Shown one piece after another: positions 42,061 to 51,488 of a stretch of DNA of 64,000 nucleotides. The DNA lies in assembly GCF_008065375.1 (NCBI RefSeq), contig NZ_VJYI01000008.1, positions 124,001 through 188,000 of the forward strand, given 5' to 3'. Positions within the stretch are counted from its first letter, which is position 1. Each line of letters begins with the position of its first letter. A program made the position numbers and the translations under genes. The notes under the pieces are model-generated. The model saw nothing but the letters and a program-made list of their open reading frames with translations, made no database searches and had not been told where the DNA came from. Source of the DNA: Nonomuraea sp. SYSU D8015 (GTDB lineage Bacteria > Actinomycetota > Actinomycetes > Streptosporangiales > Streptosporangiaceae).

Positions 42061-43818
42061 TCAGGACCGGGTGCCTGCCGGAGTCCCGTGCCAGCTGCTC
42101 CACAGCGCCGCGTACGAGCCCCCCTCGGCCACCAGCTCCTCATGCGACCCCAGCTCGCTGATCCGCCCGTCCTCCACGACCGCCACCCGGTCGGCGTCAT
42201 GAGCCGTGTACAGCCGGTGCGCGATCGCGATCACCGTCCGTCCCTCCAGTACGGCGGCCAGCGACCGCTCCAGGTGTCTGGCCGCGCGGGGGTCGATGAG
42301 GGAGGTGGCCTCGTCCAGGACCAGGGTGTGCGGGTCGGCGAGCACCAGCCGGGCCAAGGCCAGCTGCTGGGCCTGCGCGGGCGAGATGGCGTGCCTGCCG
42401 GAGCCGACCTGGGTCTCCAGGCCCGAGGGCAGCCCGAGCACCCAGTCGAGCGCGTCCACGGCCTCCAGTGCCTTCCGCACCGCCGCGTCGTCGGCGTCGG
42501 GCCGGGCGATCAGGAGGTTGTCGCGCACGGTGCCCTTGAACACGTGATGCTCCTGGGTGACCAGCGCGACATGCCCCCGCAGATCCTTCAGCGGCAGGTT
42601 GACGAGCGGCACGCCCCCCACGGTCACCGACCCGGTACGCGGCCCGTGGATGCCCGCCAGAAGCCGGCCCAGCGTGGACTTGCCAGCTCCCGAGGGCCCC
42701 ACCATGGCCAGCCGCTCACCGGGCCGGACGGTCAGCGACACGCCGTGCAGCACGTCGCGGCCCTCCCGGTACGCGTACCTGACGTCGGATGCCTCCAGCA
42801 GCTCACCGGAGGGACGCGCCGAGGACGTCACCCGATCGTCGGGCACGTTGGCGACCCCGAGCAGCCGCGCCATGGCGGCACCGCCCACCTGGAGCTCGTC
42901 GATCCACATCAGGAACCTGTCGAGCGGGTCGATGAGCTGCTGCGCGTAGAGGGCGGCGGCGGTGACCTGGGCGAGTGTCACCCAGCCGTTGGTGTAGAAC
43001 AGGCCGCCGACCAGCAGCGCGCTCACCACGGGGATGACGTAGCCCAGCTCGACGGCGGGATACCACACGACGCGCAGGCCGAGGGTGTAGCGCTCGGCCG
43101 CGTAAGACCGCCGGATGTCGCCGTCGGTACGCGCCCGGCGGCGTTCCTGGAGGCCGAGCGCCTCCACGGCCCGGGCGCCTTCGACGGTCTCCGCCAGGCC
43201 CTCGGTCATGTCGGCGTAGGCGGCGTTCTCACGCAGGTAGCCGTCGCGGGCCCGCTTCAGGTACCAGCGGGTGGCCACCCCGATCACCGGCCCCGCGATC
43301 AGCATCGGGAGCATGAGCATGGGGCTCACCAGTACCAGAGCGCCCACCGTGATCAGGAAGGTGACCATCGCGATCAGGGTCTCCGGCACGGCGTGCCGCA
43401 CCGTGCGCGACAGGGAGTCCACGTCGCGCGAGGTCCTGGTGATCAGGTCGCCGGACCCTGCCCGCTCCACCGTGGACAGCGGCAGGGCGAGCACCTGGTC
43501 CACGAACTCCTCGCGGAGCTCGGCCAGCACCTTCTCGCCGAGCTTGGCGGAGGCCAGCACGGCGTACCTCATGAGGACGCCCTGCAACAGCAGGAAGCCG
43601 CCGATGGCGGCGGCCACGAGCGCGACGTTGACCTCGACGCCGCGCTCGACGTTCTGGACCAGGTCGCCGAGCTGCCACGGCACGACCAGCCCGGCGACGG
43701 CGGCCAACCCGTGCAGGAGCAGGGCCGTCGTGAGCTGACGCGGATACTTCAGCGTCAGCCGCCTGGCGTAGGCACGCACCTGCTTCCGGTCGGCGACCGG
43801 CAGGATTTCGCGGGCCAT
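42061..43818 (-). CDS. ABC exporter half-transporter with intact Walker motifs but degenerate signature
   Basis: 585 residues: six membrane helices in the first 310 residues (type IV exporter fold), then an ATPase domain. Walker A is GPSGAGKST (374-382), Walker B is TLVLDEATS with the catalytic Glu present, and the switch His is in AIAHR. The signature, normally LSGGQ, reads ISPAQAQQ (478-485), so its own signature is inactive. It starts at ATG 43818 with CGGGAGGG upstream, 57 bases after its partner. Because the partner lacks Walker A, the pair can form only one working ATP site. Exported substrate is unknown; related pairs export drugs, lipids or peptides. Confidence 0.85.
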   Translation of the reverse strand: MAREILPVADRKQVRAYARRLTLKYPRQLTTALLLHGLAAVAGLVVPWQLGDLVQNVERGVEVNVALVAAAIGGFLLLQGVLMRYAVLASAKLGEKVLAELREEFVDQVLALPLSTVERAGSGDLITRTSRDVDSLSRTVRHAVPETLIAMVTFLITVGALVLVSPMLMLPMLIAGPVIGVATRWYLKRARDGYLRENAAYADMTEGLAETVEGARAVEALGLQERRRARTDGDIRRSYAAERYTLGLRVVWYPAVELGYVIPVVSALLVGGLFYTNGWVTLAQVTAAALYAQQLIDPLDRFLMWIDELQVGGAAMARLLGVANVPDDRVTSSARPSGELLEASDVRYAYREGRDVLHGVSLTVRPGERLAMVGPSGAGKSTLGRLLAGIHGPRTGSVTVGGVPLVNLPLKDLRGHVALVTQEHHVFKGTVRDNLLIARPDADDAAVRKALEAVDALDWVLGLPSGLETQVGSGRHAISPAQAQQLALARLVLADPHTLVLDEATSLIDPRAARHLERSLAAVLEGRTVIAIAHRLYTAHDADRVAVVEDGRISELGSHEELVAEGGSYAALWSSWHGTPAGTRS

Positions 43819-43875
43819 GCGTCAGCCCTCCCGAGAGGGCACGCGCGGGCCCTCCCCACGAGTCCGGGGCATGAG

Positions 43876-45966
43876 TCAGTCCTCTCCACGGGTCACGGTC
43901 GCGGCGTATTCCGGCGAGCTGTCCAGCAACTGCCGGTGTGTCCCCTCGGCCAGCACCCGGCCGTTCTCGACGTAGATCACGTGGTCGGTACGGTCGAGGA
44001 CCAGCGGGCTGGTGGTGCAGATCAGCGTGGTCTTGCCGGCGCGGGTCCTGGCCAGCCGCTCGGCGATGCGGGCCTCGCTGTGGGCGTCGACGGCGCTGGT
44101 GGGCTCGACCAGGATGAGCACCTCCGGGTCGGCCAGCAGTGCCCTGACCAGCCGCAGCCGCTGCTGCTGCCCGCCGGAGAACTCCCTGCCCGCCTCGGCC
44201 ACCCACGTGTCGAGCCCGTCGGGAAGGGCGTCGATGATGTCCTCGGCGCAGGCGGTGTAAAGCGCCTCACGCATCCGCTCGTCGTCCGTCAGTTCGCGGC
44301 TCACGACCCGGCTGCGCGCGTCACCATCGCCGTCGGTCAACGCCCCACCGGTCGACCGCGTGCCGACCGGCTCCGCACCGGTCGACCGCATGCCCGCCGA
44401 CTCCCCACCAGTCGACCGCGGACCCGCCGCCTCCCCACCGGTCAAGCCGTCGCCGATCGCACTGACATCGAGCACTTCGGCGTCGGGCCACGCTCTATCG
44501 GCCCGCCCATGCGCGTCCAGCGGGACGGAGCCGCCATTGCGCTCCCCAACCCGCTCGCATGCCTCGCCGACGGCCGCACCGCCGACGCCCGTCAGACGGG
44601 TGGCCTCTCCTGCGGCATCCAACTGACCGCCGGCTCCACCACTCGACCGTTCCAAGCCAGTACGAGTCGCCTCCGGCTCGAGGGAGAGCGTGTGGGCGCG
44701 GACGTCCAGTTCGTCGCGGAGGCGGCCGGTGAAGAGGCGGGCGGCGTTGTCGGCGACGAGGATGCGGCGGCGGACCTCGTCCAGTGGCAGCGTGCCCAGG
44801 TCGGCGGCGCCGAAGGTGACGTCTCCGCTCGCATACCGGCCGAGCCGGTCGGCGATGGCGATCGCGTCCTCGGGCGCGTTCGCGGCGACCGCCGTGACCA
44901 CGCCCGGCTGGAGGGTGACCCCGCTGTACGAATCGCGCAACACCCCGCCCGCGCTGCTCCCGTCGCCGCCCTTGATCTCAGGCTCGATGGACAGGATGCG
45001 GATCACCCGCCCGGCCGCCACATGCCCCTTGGTCAGCTTGTCGGCCATCTCGGTGAGCGTTCTCAAAGGGCCGATCAAGAACACCGCGTACAGGTAGAAC
45101 GAGACGAGCTGGCCGGTGGGGATCTCCCCCGCGACGGCGAACGAGGCGCCGATGCCGGTGACGATCGCGATGAGGATGCCGGGCAGCACGATCTGGGCGC
45201 CTTCGAGCACCGACTCGACGCGGGCCACGCCCACGCCCGCCTGCCGCACCCGCTGCGACTCCTCGCGGTAGCGGCCGGCGAAGACCTGCTCGCCGCCGAC
45301 GCCGCGCAGCACGCGCAGCCCGGCGACGATGTCGGCGGCCCTGGTGGACAGCTCGCCGGAGAGCTCCCGTTGCCGGGCCTGCCGCCGGTGCAGGGGCCTG
45401 AGCAGGGGCGAGACGGCCAGGGCCATGATCGGCACGCCGAAGAGCACGAGCAGGCCGAGCGGCAGCGAGGTCGAGATGAGGATCACGGTCACCGTGACGA
45501 TCGCCACGACGGAGCCGACACCGCGCAGCAGGATGTCCATGGAGCTGCCGATGTGGGCGATGTCGGAGTTGCCGACGCTGACGACCTCGCCGGTGGAGAT
45601 CCGTTTCGGCAGTGTGGCGCCGAGCCTGGCGGCCTGTCTGGCGGTGAGCTGTACGGTGCGGTAGGCGGCGGCCAGCCAGTTGTAGACGGCCAGCCGGTGC
45701 CGCATGACGCCGGTGAACGCCTGCAGCAGCCCCAGCCCGAGCAGGATGGACGCCCAGGTCAGCAGGGCGCCGGTGTCTTTGGCGGTGACGGCCTCGATGC
45801 CCTTCCCAAGTACGGCCGGCATCAACGCCTGCACCAGCCACCACAGCGTCGCGAAGCCGATGCCTGCGAGGAGGGATGGCGCCTGCCGCCGGGCGTTCCA
45901 CCATAGGTAACGGAGTGGGCTGCGGATGTCGGGCACGCCGGGATCGGCCTCAGGAAGGGAGCGCAT
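43876..45966 (-). CDS. ABC exporter half-transporter with lost Walker A and a repeat insertion in the ATPase domain
   Basis: 696 residues from ATG 45966: the membrane domain has normal exporter helices (LWWLVQALMPAVLGKGI, VVAIVTVTVILISTSLPLG). In the ATPase domain the Walker A region (about 350-366) reads VVTAVAANAPEDAIAIADRL, without the GxxGxGK[ST] motif. Walker B is LILVEPTSAVD, with Val620 in place of Asp; Glu621 stays. The signature FSGGQQQR (596-603) is intact. Between the Q-loop part and the signature lies a roughly 130-residue Gly/Ala/Glu-rich insertion with RSTGGESAGM-type repeats. The partner supplies Walker A for the single functional site. The open frame over 2 kb argues against a simple pseudogene. 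Confidence 0.82.
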   Translation of the reverse strand: MRSLPEADPGVPDIRSPLRYLWWNARRQAPSLLAGIGFATLWWLVQALMPAVLGKGIEAVTAKDTGALLTWASILLGLGLLQAFTGVMRHRLAVYNWLAAAYRTVQLTARQAARLGATLPKRISTGEVVSVGNSDIAHIGSSMDILLRGVGSVVAIVTVTVILISTSLPLGLLVLFGVPIMALAVSPLLRPLHRRQARQRELSGELSTRAADIVAGLRVLRGVGGEQVFAGRYREESQRVRQAGVGVARVESVLEGAQIVLPGILIAIVTGIGASFAVAGEIPTGQLVSFYLYAVFLIGPLRTLTEMADKLTKGHVAAGRVIRILSIEPEIKGGDGSSAGGVLRDSYSGVTLQPGVVTAVAANAPEDAIAIADRLGRYASGDVTFGAADLGTLPLDEVRRRILVADNAARLFTGRLRDELDVRAHTLSLEPEATRTGLERSSGGAGGQLDAAGEATRLTGVGGAAVGEACERVGERNGGSVPLDAHGRADRAWPDAEVLDVSAIGDGLTGGEAAGPRSTGGESAGMRSTGAEPVGTRSTGGALTDGDGDARSRVVSRELTDDERMREALYTACAEDIIDALPDGLDTWVAEAGREFSGGQQQRLRLVRALLADPEVLILVEPTSAVDAHSEARIAERLARTRAGKTTLICTTSPLVLDRTDHVIYVENGRVLAEGTHRQLLDSSPEYAATVTRGED
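44346..44445 (-). repeat. 30-bp tandem repeat inside the exporter ATPase domain
   Basis: GTCGACCGC recurs at 44351, 44381 and 44411 with a partial fourth copy at 44441, a period of 30 bases. It encodes successive TG(G/A)-ending decapeptides in the unusual insertion of the exporter subunit. Confidence 0.75.
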
Positions 45967-46392
45967 AGCCCGACAAGGTTGACAAGGTGCCCCCACAACC
46001 GGCAAACGATTTTCCCGCCGAGGACGCGCGCAGCAATCCCCGCGACACCGTGCCTGCCGGTCGGCACCGCCCACCGGAGTCCGCCCCAGCGCCCATGCCC
46101 ACTCCGGCACAGGCACCGGAGTTCGCCTGAACACCCCCGCCCGCACCGGCACGCCCGCTGAGATCCGCCCCGGCGCCCCACCACCATCGGGATGGCCGCC
46201 GACAGCGGGGTCTGCGTCGGCGACAGCGCGAGCCGTCCGCTGTGCCTCCCCGCCAGGGGCTCGATCGGCTTCCAAACCAGAACGCGACCGCGAACGCCAC
46301 CGGAGCCGATTCCAGGTCGGCACCCGACCTTTACGAAGCCCAGACATACACCCTGTGTAACAGATAGTCACTTTCTGTGATGGAGTAGGGGT
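45967..46392. other. 426-base spacer between the exporter operon and narG
   Basis: No gene is supported. The exporter promoter must lie at the left end and the nar promoter at the right end. A perfect stem ACTCCGG/CCGGAGT with an eight-base loop lies near 46093-46114. The last 80 bases before narG are much more AT-rich than the rest and contain two palindromes (see the next entry). Confidence 0.5.
46348..46380 (+). promoter_or_regulatory. Two palindromes immediately upstream of narG
   Basis: ACACCCTGTGT (46348-46358) and TCACTTTCTGTGA (46368-46380) are both perfect inverted repeats within 45 bases of the narG start. They do not match the FNR consensus (TTGAT-N4-ATCAA). They could bind a CRP/FNR-family or other redox- or nitrate-responsive regulator; this is inference. 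Confidence 0.4.
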
Positions 46393-49300
46393 ATGAGCGC
46401 GGAGGACGCCCTGCTGAAGACCGGCCGCTTCCTGCGCAGGTCGACCACCAGCGCCGACCTGCGCACCCTCTACCTGACCGGCGGCACGGAAGGCGACGCC
46501 TTCTACCGCGACCGGTGGAGTCACGACAGGGTGGTCCGTTCCACGCATGGGGTGAACTGCACCGGTTCGTGCTCATGGAGGGTGTTCGTCAAGGACGGGA
46601 TCATCACGTGGGAGTCGCAGGACACCGACTACCCGAGCGTGGGCCCCGACCGCCCGGAGTACGAGCCGCGCGGCTGCCCGCGCGGCGCCGCCTTCTCCTG
46701 GTACACCTACTCGCCGACCCGGATCCGCTACCCGTACGCCCGGGGCGTCCTGGTCGAGATGTACACAGAGGCCCGCGACCGCCTCGACGACCCGGTGGAG
46801 GCATGGGCAGAAATCACGACAAATCCGGAAAAGCGGAAAAAGTACCAAAGCGCCCGCGGCCACGGTGGTCTCGTCCGCATCACCTGGGACCTCGCCACCG
46901 AAATGATCGCCGCCGCCCACGTCCACACCATCAAGACCTACGGCCCCGACCGCATCGCCGGCTTCTCCCCCGTCCCCGCCATGTCGATGGTCTCCCAGGC
47001 CATCGGCTCCCGGTTCATCTCCCTGATCGGCGGCACCATGCTGTCGTTCTATGACTGGTACGCCGACCTCCCGGTGGCCTCCCCCCAGGTGTTCGGCGAC
47101 CAGACCGACGTCCCGGAGTCCGCGGACTGGTGGGACGCCGCGTACCTCCTGATGTGGGGCGCGAACGTCCCCGTCACCCGCACCCCCGACGCCCACTGGA
47201 TGGCCGAGGCCCGCTACCGCGGCCAGAAGACCGTCGTCGTGAGCCCCGACTTCAGCGACGCCGCCAAGTTCGCCGACGAGTTCCTGAGCATCCGCCCGGG
47301 CACGGACGGCGCCCTGGCCATGGCCATGGGCCACGTCATACTCAAGGAGTTCTTCACCGACCGCGAGACGCCCTTCTTCACCGACTACGTCAAGCGCTTC
47401 ACAGACCTGCCCTTCCTCGTACGCCTGGAGGAACGGGCCGACGCCTACGTGCCGGGCAGGTTCCTCACGGCGAAGGACCTGGGCTCCCAGGAGGAGGCGG
47501 CCGAGTGGAAGACGGTCCTCCTGTCCCCGGAAGGCAAGCCCGTGGTGCCGAACGGCTCGATCGGCTTCCGCTGGACCGAGTCGGGAAAGGGCCGCTGGAA
47601 CCTCGACCTGGACACCGACCCCCAGCTCACGATCGACGGGAGCGAGACGGCGGAGGTGCTGCTGCCCCGCTTCGACGACGGTGACCCGCTCCGCAGGGGC
47701 GTGCCGGTGACCGCCGTCGGGGGCCACCTGGTCACGACGGTGTACGACTTGCTGCTGGCCCAGTACGGGGTCCAGCGCAAGGGCCTGCCCGGCACGTGGC
47801 CGGCCGGCTACGAGGACGACACGCAGCCCTGCACACCGGCCTGGCAGGAGCAGATCACCGGGGTCCCGGCCGCCCGGGCCGTCAAGATCGCCAGAGAGTT
47901 CGCCAGGACGGCGGAGGCCACCCGAGGCCGCTGCATGATCATCATGGGGGCGGGCACCACGCAGTGGTTCCACGGCGACACGATCTACCGGGCGTTCCTG
48001 TCGCTCCTCCTCCTGACCGGCTGCCAGGGCCGCAACGGCGGCGGCTGGGCGCACTACACGGGCCAGCAGAAATGCCGCCCCCTGGCCGGCTGGTCGCTGC
48101 TGGCAGAGGCCGCCGACTGGTCCAGGCCGCCGCGGCAGGCCCCCGGCACGGCGTTCTGGTACCTGCACACCGACCAGTGGCGCTACGACCGCTTCGACGC
48201 CGGCGCGCTGGCCTCCCCCCTGGGCCGCGGCGCCTTCCGCGGCAGGCACACCGCCGACCTGGTCGCGGAGGCGGTGCGGAACGGCTGGATGCCGATGTCC
48301 CCGACGTTCGACCGCAACCCCCTGGACCTCGGCGACGCCGACGACCCCATCGCCCACGCCCACGCCGAGCTGCGAGCGGGCCGCCTCCGCTACGCGGCCG
48401 AGGATCCGGACGACCCGCGCAACTGGCCACGCGTGCTCACGCTCTGGCGCTCCAATCTCCTGGGCTCCTCCGCCAAGGGCAACGAGTATTTCCTGCACCA
48501 CCTCCTGGGTACGGCCTCCAACCTGCCGCACCCCGACGAGCAGGCGGCATCGGGCAAGCTCGACCTGCTCCTCACGCTCGACTTCCGGATGACGTCCTCG
48601 ACGATCTTCTCCGACATCGTGCTCCCGGCCGCCACCTGGTACGAGAAGCACGATCTGTCGAGCACCGACCTGCACCCGTTCGTGCACGCGTTCAACCCGG
48701 CGATCCCCCCGCCCTGGGAGACAAAGACGGATTTCTCCGCCTTCCACGCCATCGCCCGCGCCTTCAGCGATCTGGCCGACGAGCACCTGGGCGTCCGCAG
48801 GGACGTGGTGGCCACGCCCCACCAGCACGACACGCCCAGCGAGATCTCCCACGCCCGGGAGCCGGCCCTCCACGTGGTCGAACGCGACTTCGGCGCGATC
48901 GCCGACAAACTGGCCGCTCTCGGCCCGCTCACCGAGCAGCTCGGTGTCCCGGTCAAAGGCCTCACCTTCTCCCCGGACGAGGAGATCACCTGGCTCGGCC
49001 AGCGCTCCGGCCTCGTCCCCCGCGGCGTGGCCAAAGGCAGGCCTGAGCTCGACACCGAGGCCAAGGCCTGCGAGACGATCCTGGCCCTGTCGGGCGTGAG
49101 CAACCCCCGCCTGGCCGCCCAGGGCTTCCGCCGGCTCGCCGAGCGCACCGGCGCCGCCGACCTCGCCGGCCTGGCCCGCAGGGGACGCCGGATCATCTTC
49201 TCCTACGCCCAGGCCGGGCCCCTCCACGTCGCCACCAGCCCCGAATGGTCCGGCAAGGAGTCGTACGACCGCCGCTACTCCCCCTTCACGATCAACGTCG

Positions 49301-49887
49301 AGCACGGCAAGCCCTGGCACACCCTCACCGGCCGCATGCACTTCTTCCTCGACCACGACTGGATGCACGAGTACGGCGAGGCCCTGCCGGTCTACCGTCC
49401 CCCACTGGACCTCACAGCACTACTGGGCGAGACCGGCACGCTGCGCTTCCTCACCCCCCACAGCAAGTGGTCCCTTTTCTCCGAATACCACGACAACCTG
49501 CTCATGCTGTCGCTCTCCCGCGGCGGGCCCACGATCTGGATGTCCGTCGAGGACGCGGCCGGCCTCGAGATCGCCGACAACGACTGGGTGGAGGCGGTCA
49601 ACCGCAACGGCGTGGTCGTGGCCAGGGCGATCGTCTCGCACCGCATGCCGCCGGGCACGGTGTACATGTATCACTCCCCTGACCGCCTGGTCGACGTGCC
49701 GAAGTCGGAGGCGACCGGCCGCCGCGGCGGCATCCACAACGCCCTGACCAGGGTCCTCATCAAGCCGACCCACCTGATCGGCGGCCACGCCCAGCTCTCG
49801 TACGCCTTCAACTACCTCGGCCCCACCGGCAACCAGCGCGACGAGATCACCACCATCCGGCGCAGATCCCAGGAGGTGCGGTACTGA
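46393..49887 (+). CDS. narG: Respiratory nitrate reductase alpha subunit
   Basis: 1164 residues of the membrane-bound molybdenum enzyme. The N-terminal [4Fe-4S] cluster (FS0) ligands are His52, Cys56, Cys60 and Cys95 in HGVNCTGSC and EPRGCPRG, where the first ligand is His as in all NarG proteins. The molybdenum ligand is Asp221 in FYDWYADLP. The molybdopterin regions and the C-terminal THSKWSLFSEYHDN-like stretch are present. It reduces nitrate to nitrite on the cytoplasmic side with quinol electrons passed through NarI and NarH. The start overlaps nothing upstream, and narH follows with a one-base overlap (TGATG). It is slightly shorter than E. coli NarG. Confidence 0.95.
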   Translation: MSAEDALLKTGRFLRRSTTSADLRTLYLTGGTEGDAFYRDRWSHDRVVRSTHGVNCTGSCSWRVFVKDGIITWESQDTDYPSVGPDRPEYEPRGCPRGAAFSWYTYSPTRIRYPYARGVLVEMYTEARDRLDDPVEAWAEITTNPEKRKKYQSARGHGGLVRITWDLATEMIAAAHVHTIKTYGPDRIAGFSPVPAMSMVSQAIGSRFISLIGGTMLSFYDWYADLPVASPQVFGDQTDVPESADWWDAAYLLMWGANVPVTRTPDAHWMAEARYRGQKTVVVSPDFSDAAKFADEFLSIRPGTDGALAMAMGHVILKEFFTDRETPFFTDYVKRFTDLPFLVRLEERADAYVPGRFLTAKDLGSQEEAAEWKTVLLSPEGKPVVPNGSIGFRWTESGKGRWNLDLDTDPQLTIDGSETAEVLLPRFDDGDPLRRGVPVTAVGGHLVTTVYDLLLAQYGVQRKGLPGTWPAGYEDDTQPCTPAWQEQITGVPAARAVKIAREFARTAEATRGRCMIIMGAGTTQWFHGDTIYRAFLSLLLLTGCQGRNGGGWAHYTGQQKCRPLAGWSLLAEAADWSRPPRQAPGTAFWYLHTDQWRYDRFDAGALASPLGRGAFRGRHTADLVAEAVRNGWMPMSPTFDRNPLDLGDADDPIAHAHAELRAGRLRYAAEDPDDPRNWPRVLTLWRSNLLGSSAKGNEYFLHHLLGTASNLPHPDEQAASGKLDLLLTLDFRMTSSTIFSDIVLPAATWYEKHDLSSTDLHPFVHAFNPAIPPPWETKTDFSAFHAIARAFSDLADEHLGVRRDVVATPHQHDTPSEISHAREPALHVVERDFGAIADKLAALGPLTEQLGVPVKGLTFSPDEEITWLGQRSGLVPRGVAKGRPELDTEAKACETILALSGVSNPRLAAQGFRRLAERTGAADLAGLARRGRRIIFSYAQAGPLHVATSPEWSGKESYDRRYSPFTINVEHGKPWHTLTGRMHFFLDHDWMHEYGEALPVYRPPLDLTALLGETGTLRFLTPHSKWSLFSEYHDNLLMLSLSRGGPTIWMSVEDAAGLEIADNDWVEAVNRNGVVVARAIVSHRMPPGTVYMYHSPDRLVDVPKSEATGRRGGIHNALTRVLIKPTHLIGGHAQLSYAFNYLGPTGNQRDEITTIRRRSQEVRY

Positions 49888-51488
49888 TGCGGATCATGGG
49901 CCAGATCGCCATGGTGATGAACCTGGACAAGTGCATCGGCTGCCACACCTGCTCCGTCACCTGCAAGCAGACCTGGACCAACCGGCCCGGCGTCGAGTAC
50001 GTCTGGTGGCAGAACGTCGAGACCCGCCCCGGCCAGGGCTATCCCCGGCGGTACGAGGACCAGGACCGCTGGCGCGGCGGCTGGACCCTGACCCGCAAGG
50101 GCAAGCTGCAGCTTCGGTCCGGCGGACGCCTCCACAAGCTGCTCTCCATCTTCACCGAACCGGTCATGCCCTCCATACAGGACTATTACGAGCCCTGGAC
50201 CTACGACTACGAGAACCTCACGAACGCCCCGCTCTCCGACGACGTCCCCGTCGCCCCGCCCAGGTCGCTGATCAGCGACGAGCCCACGAAGATCCATTGG
50301 AGCGCCAACTGGGACGACGACCTCGCCGGCGACCCCGCGCCCGACCCCGTGCTGGCCAAGGTGTCGGAGCAGGTCAGGCTGGCGTTCGAGGAGGCGTTCA
50401 TGTTCTACCTGCCGCGCATCTGCGAGCACTGCCTCAACCCGTCGTGCGTGGCCTCCTGCCCGTCCGGTGCGCTGTACAAGCGCGAGGAGGACGGCATCGT
50501 GCTCGTGGACCAGGACCGCTGCCGCGGCTGGCGCATGTGCGTGACGGGCTGCCCGTACAAGAAGGTGTACTTCAACCACAAGACCGGCAAGGCGGAGAAG
50601 TGCACGTTCTGCTTCCCGCGGGTCGAGGTCGGCCTGCCGACGGTCTGCTCGGAGACGTGCGTCGGCCGACTGCGCTACCTCGGGGTCCTGCTGTACGACG
50701 CCGACCGCGTGTCGGAGGCGGCCTCTGTCGCCGACGAGCGCGACCTGTACGAGGCCCAGCTCGACGTCTTCGTCGACCCGGAGGACCCGGCCGCCGAGAC
50801 CGCCGGCCTGCCGTCCGACTGGCTGGAGGCCGCCCGCAGCTCGCCCGTGTACGACCTGATCAAGAAATATCGGATCGCTCTCCCCCTGCACCCGGAATAC
50901 CGGACCCTGCCCATGGTCTGGTACGTCCCGCCGCTCTCCCCCGTCGTGGACGCGCTCGCCGGCACCGGCCACGACGGCGAGGACGCGGTCAACCTGTTCG
51001 CCGCCATCGAGGCGCTGCGCATTCCGGTCGGCTACCTGGCGGAGCTGTTCACCGCGGGCGACCCGGCGCCGGTGACCGCCGCGCTGCGCCGCCTGGCCGC
51101 GATGCGCTCGTACATGCGCGCCGTCAACCTGGGCGAGCAGCCGGTCCTGCCGGACACGGGCCTGTCCGAGGAGGAGCTCCGCGACATGTACCGGTTGCTG
51201 GCGCTGGCCAGGTACGAGGAGCGCTACGTGATCCCGACCGCGTACGGCAACCCGCCCGGCGTCGTGGAGGAGGCCGGCTGCAGCCTCGACTACGACGCCG
51301 GGCCCGGCATGCTGTCGCCCTTCGGCGAGGCGTCAGGGCGTCCGGTCCCCGTGTCGATCGAGAACTTCCACAGCCTGAAGGATCGCCAGACCGGCGACGA
51401 GGTCACCCACGACCGGATCAACCTCCTCAACTGGGACGGCCGCGGCACCCCGGCCGGGCTGTTCCCTCCCAAGAGGAGGCGGGCATGA
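49887..51488 (+). CDS. narH: Respiratory nitrate reductase beta subunit
   Basis: 533 residues with four iron-sulphur clusters. Cys motifs include CIGCHTCSVTCKQTW, CEHCLNPSCVASCPSGA, CRGWRMCVTGCPYKK (the [3Fe-4S] site with Trp in place of Cys) and CTFCFPRVE followed by CSETCVGRLRYLG. It relays electrons from NarI haem to NarG. The ATG overlaps the narG stop by one base and the TGA overlaps the narJ start (ATGA). The C-terminal half (LEEAGCSLDY-like and FHSLKDRQ) is normal in length. Confidence 0.95.
   Translation: MRIMGQIAMVMNLDKCIGCHTCSVTCKQTWTNRPGVEYVWWQNVETRPGQGYPRRYEDQDRWRGGWTLTRKGKLQLRSGGRLHKLLSIFTEPVMPSIQDYYEPWTYDYENLTNAPLSDDVPVAPPRSLISDEPTKIHWSANWDDDLAGDPAPDPVLAKVSEQVRLAFEEAFMFYLPRICEHCLNPSCVASCPSGALYKREEDGIVLVDQDRCRGWRMCVTGCPYKKVYFNHKTGKAEKCTFCFPRVEVGLPTVCSETCVGRLRYLGVLLYDADRVSEAASVADERDLYEAQLDVFVDPEDPAAETAGLPSDWLEAARSSPVYDLIKKYRIALPLHPEYRTLPMVWYVPPLSPVVDALAGTGHDGEDAVNLFAAIEALRIPVGYLAELFTAGDPAPVTAALRRLAAMRSYMRAVNLGEQPVLPDTGLSEEELRDMYRLLALARYEERYVIPTAYGNPPGVVEEAGCSLDYDAGPGMLSPFGEASGRPVPVSIENFHSLKDRQTGDEVTHDRINLLNWDGRGTPAGLFPPKRRRA

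Noticed and set aside
43876..45966. Exporter subunit as a pseudogene because Walker A is missing
   Set aside because: The frame is intact over 2 kb, the signature motif is preserved and the partner has exactly the complementary defects, which indicates a functional asymmetric pair.
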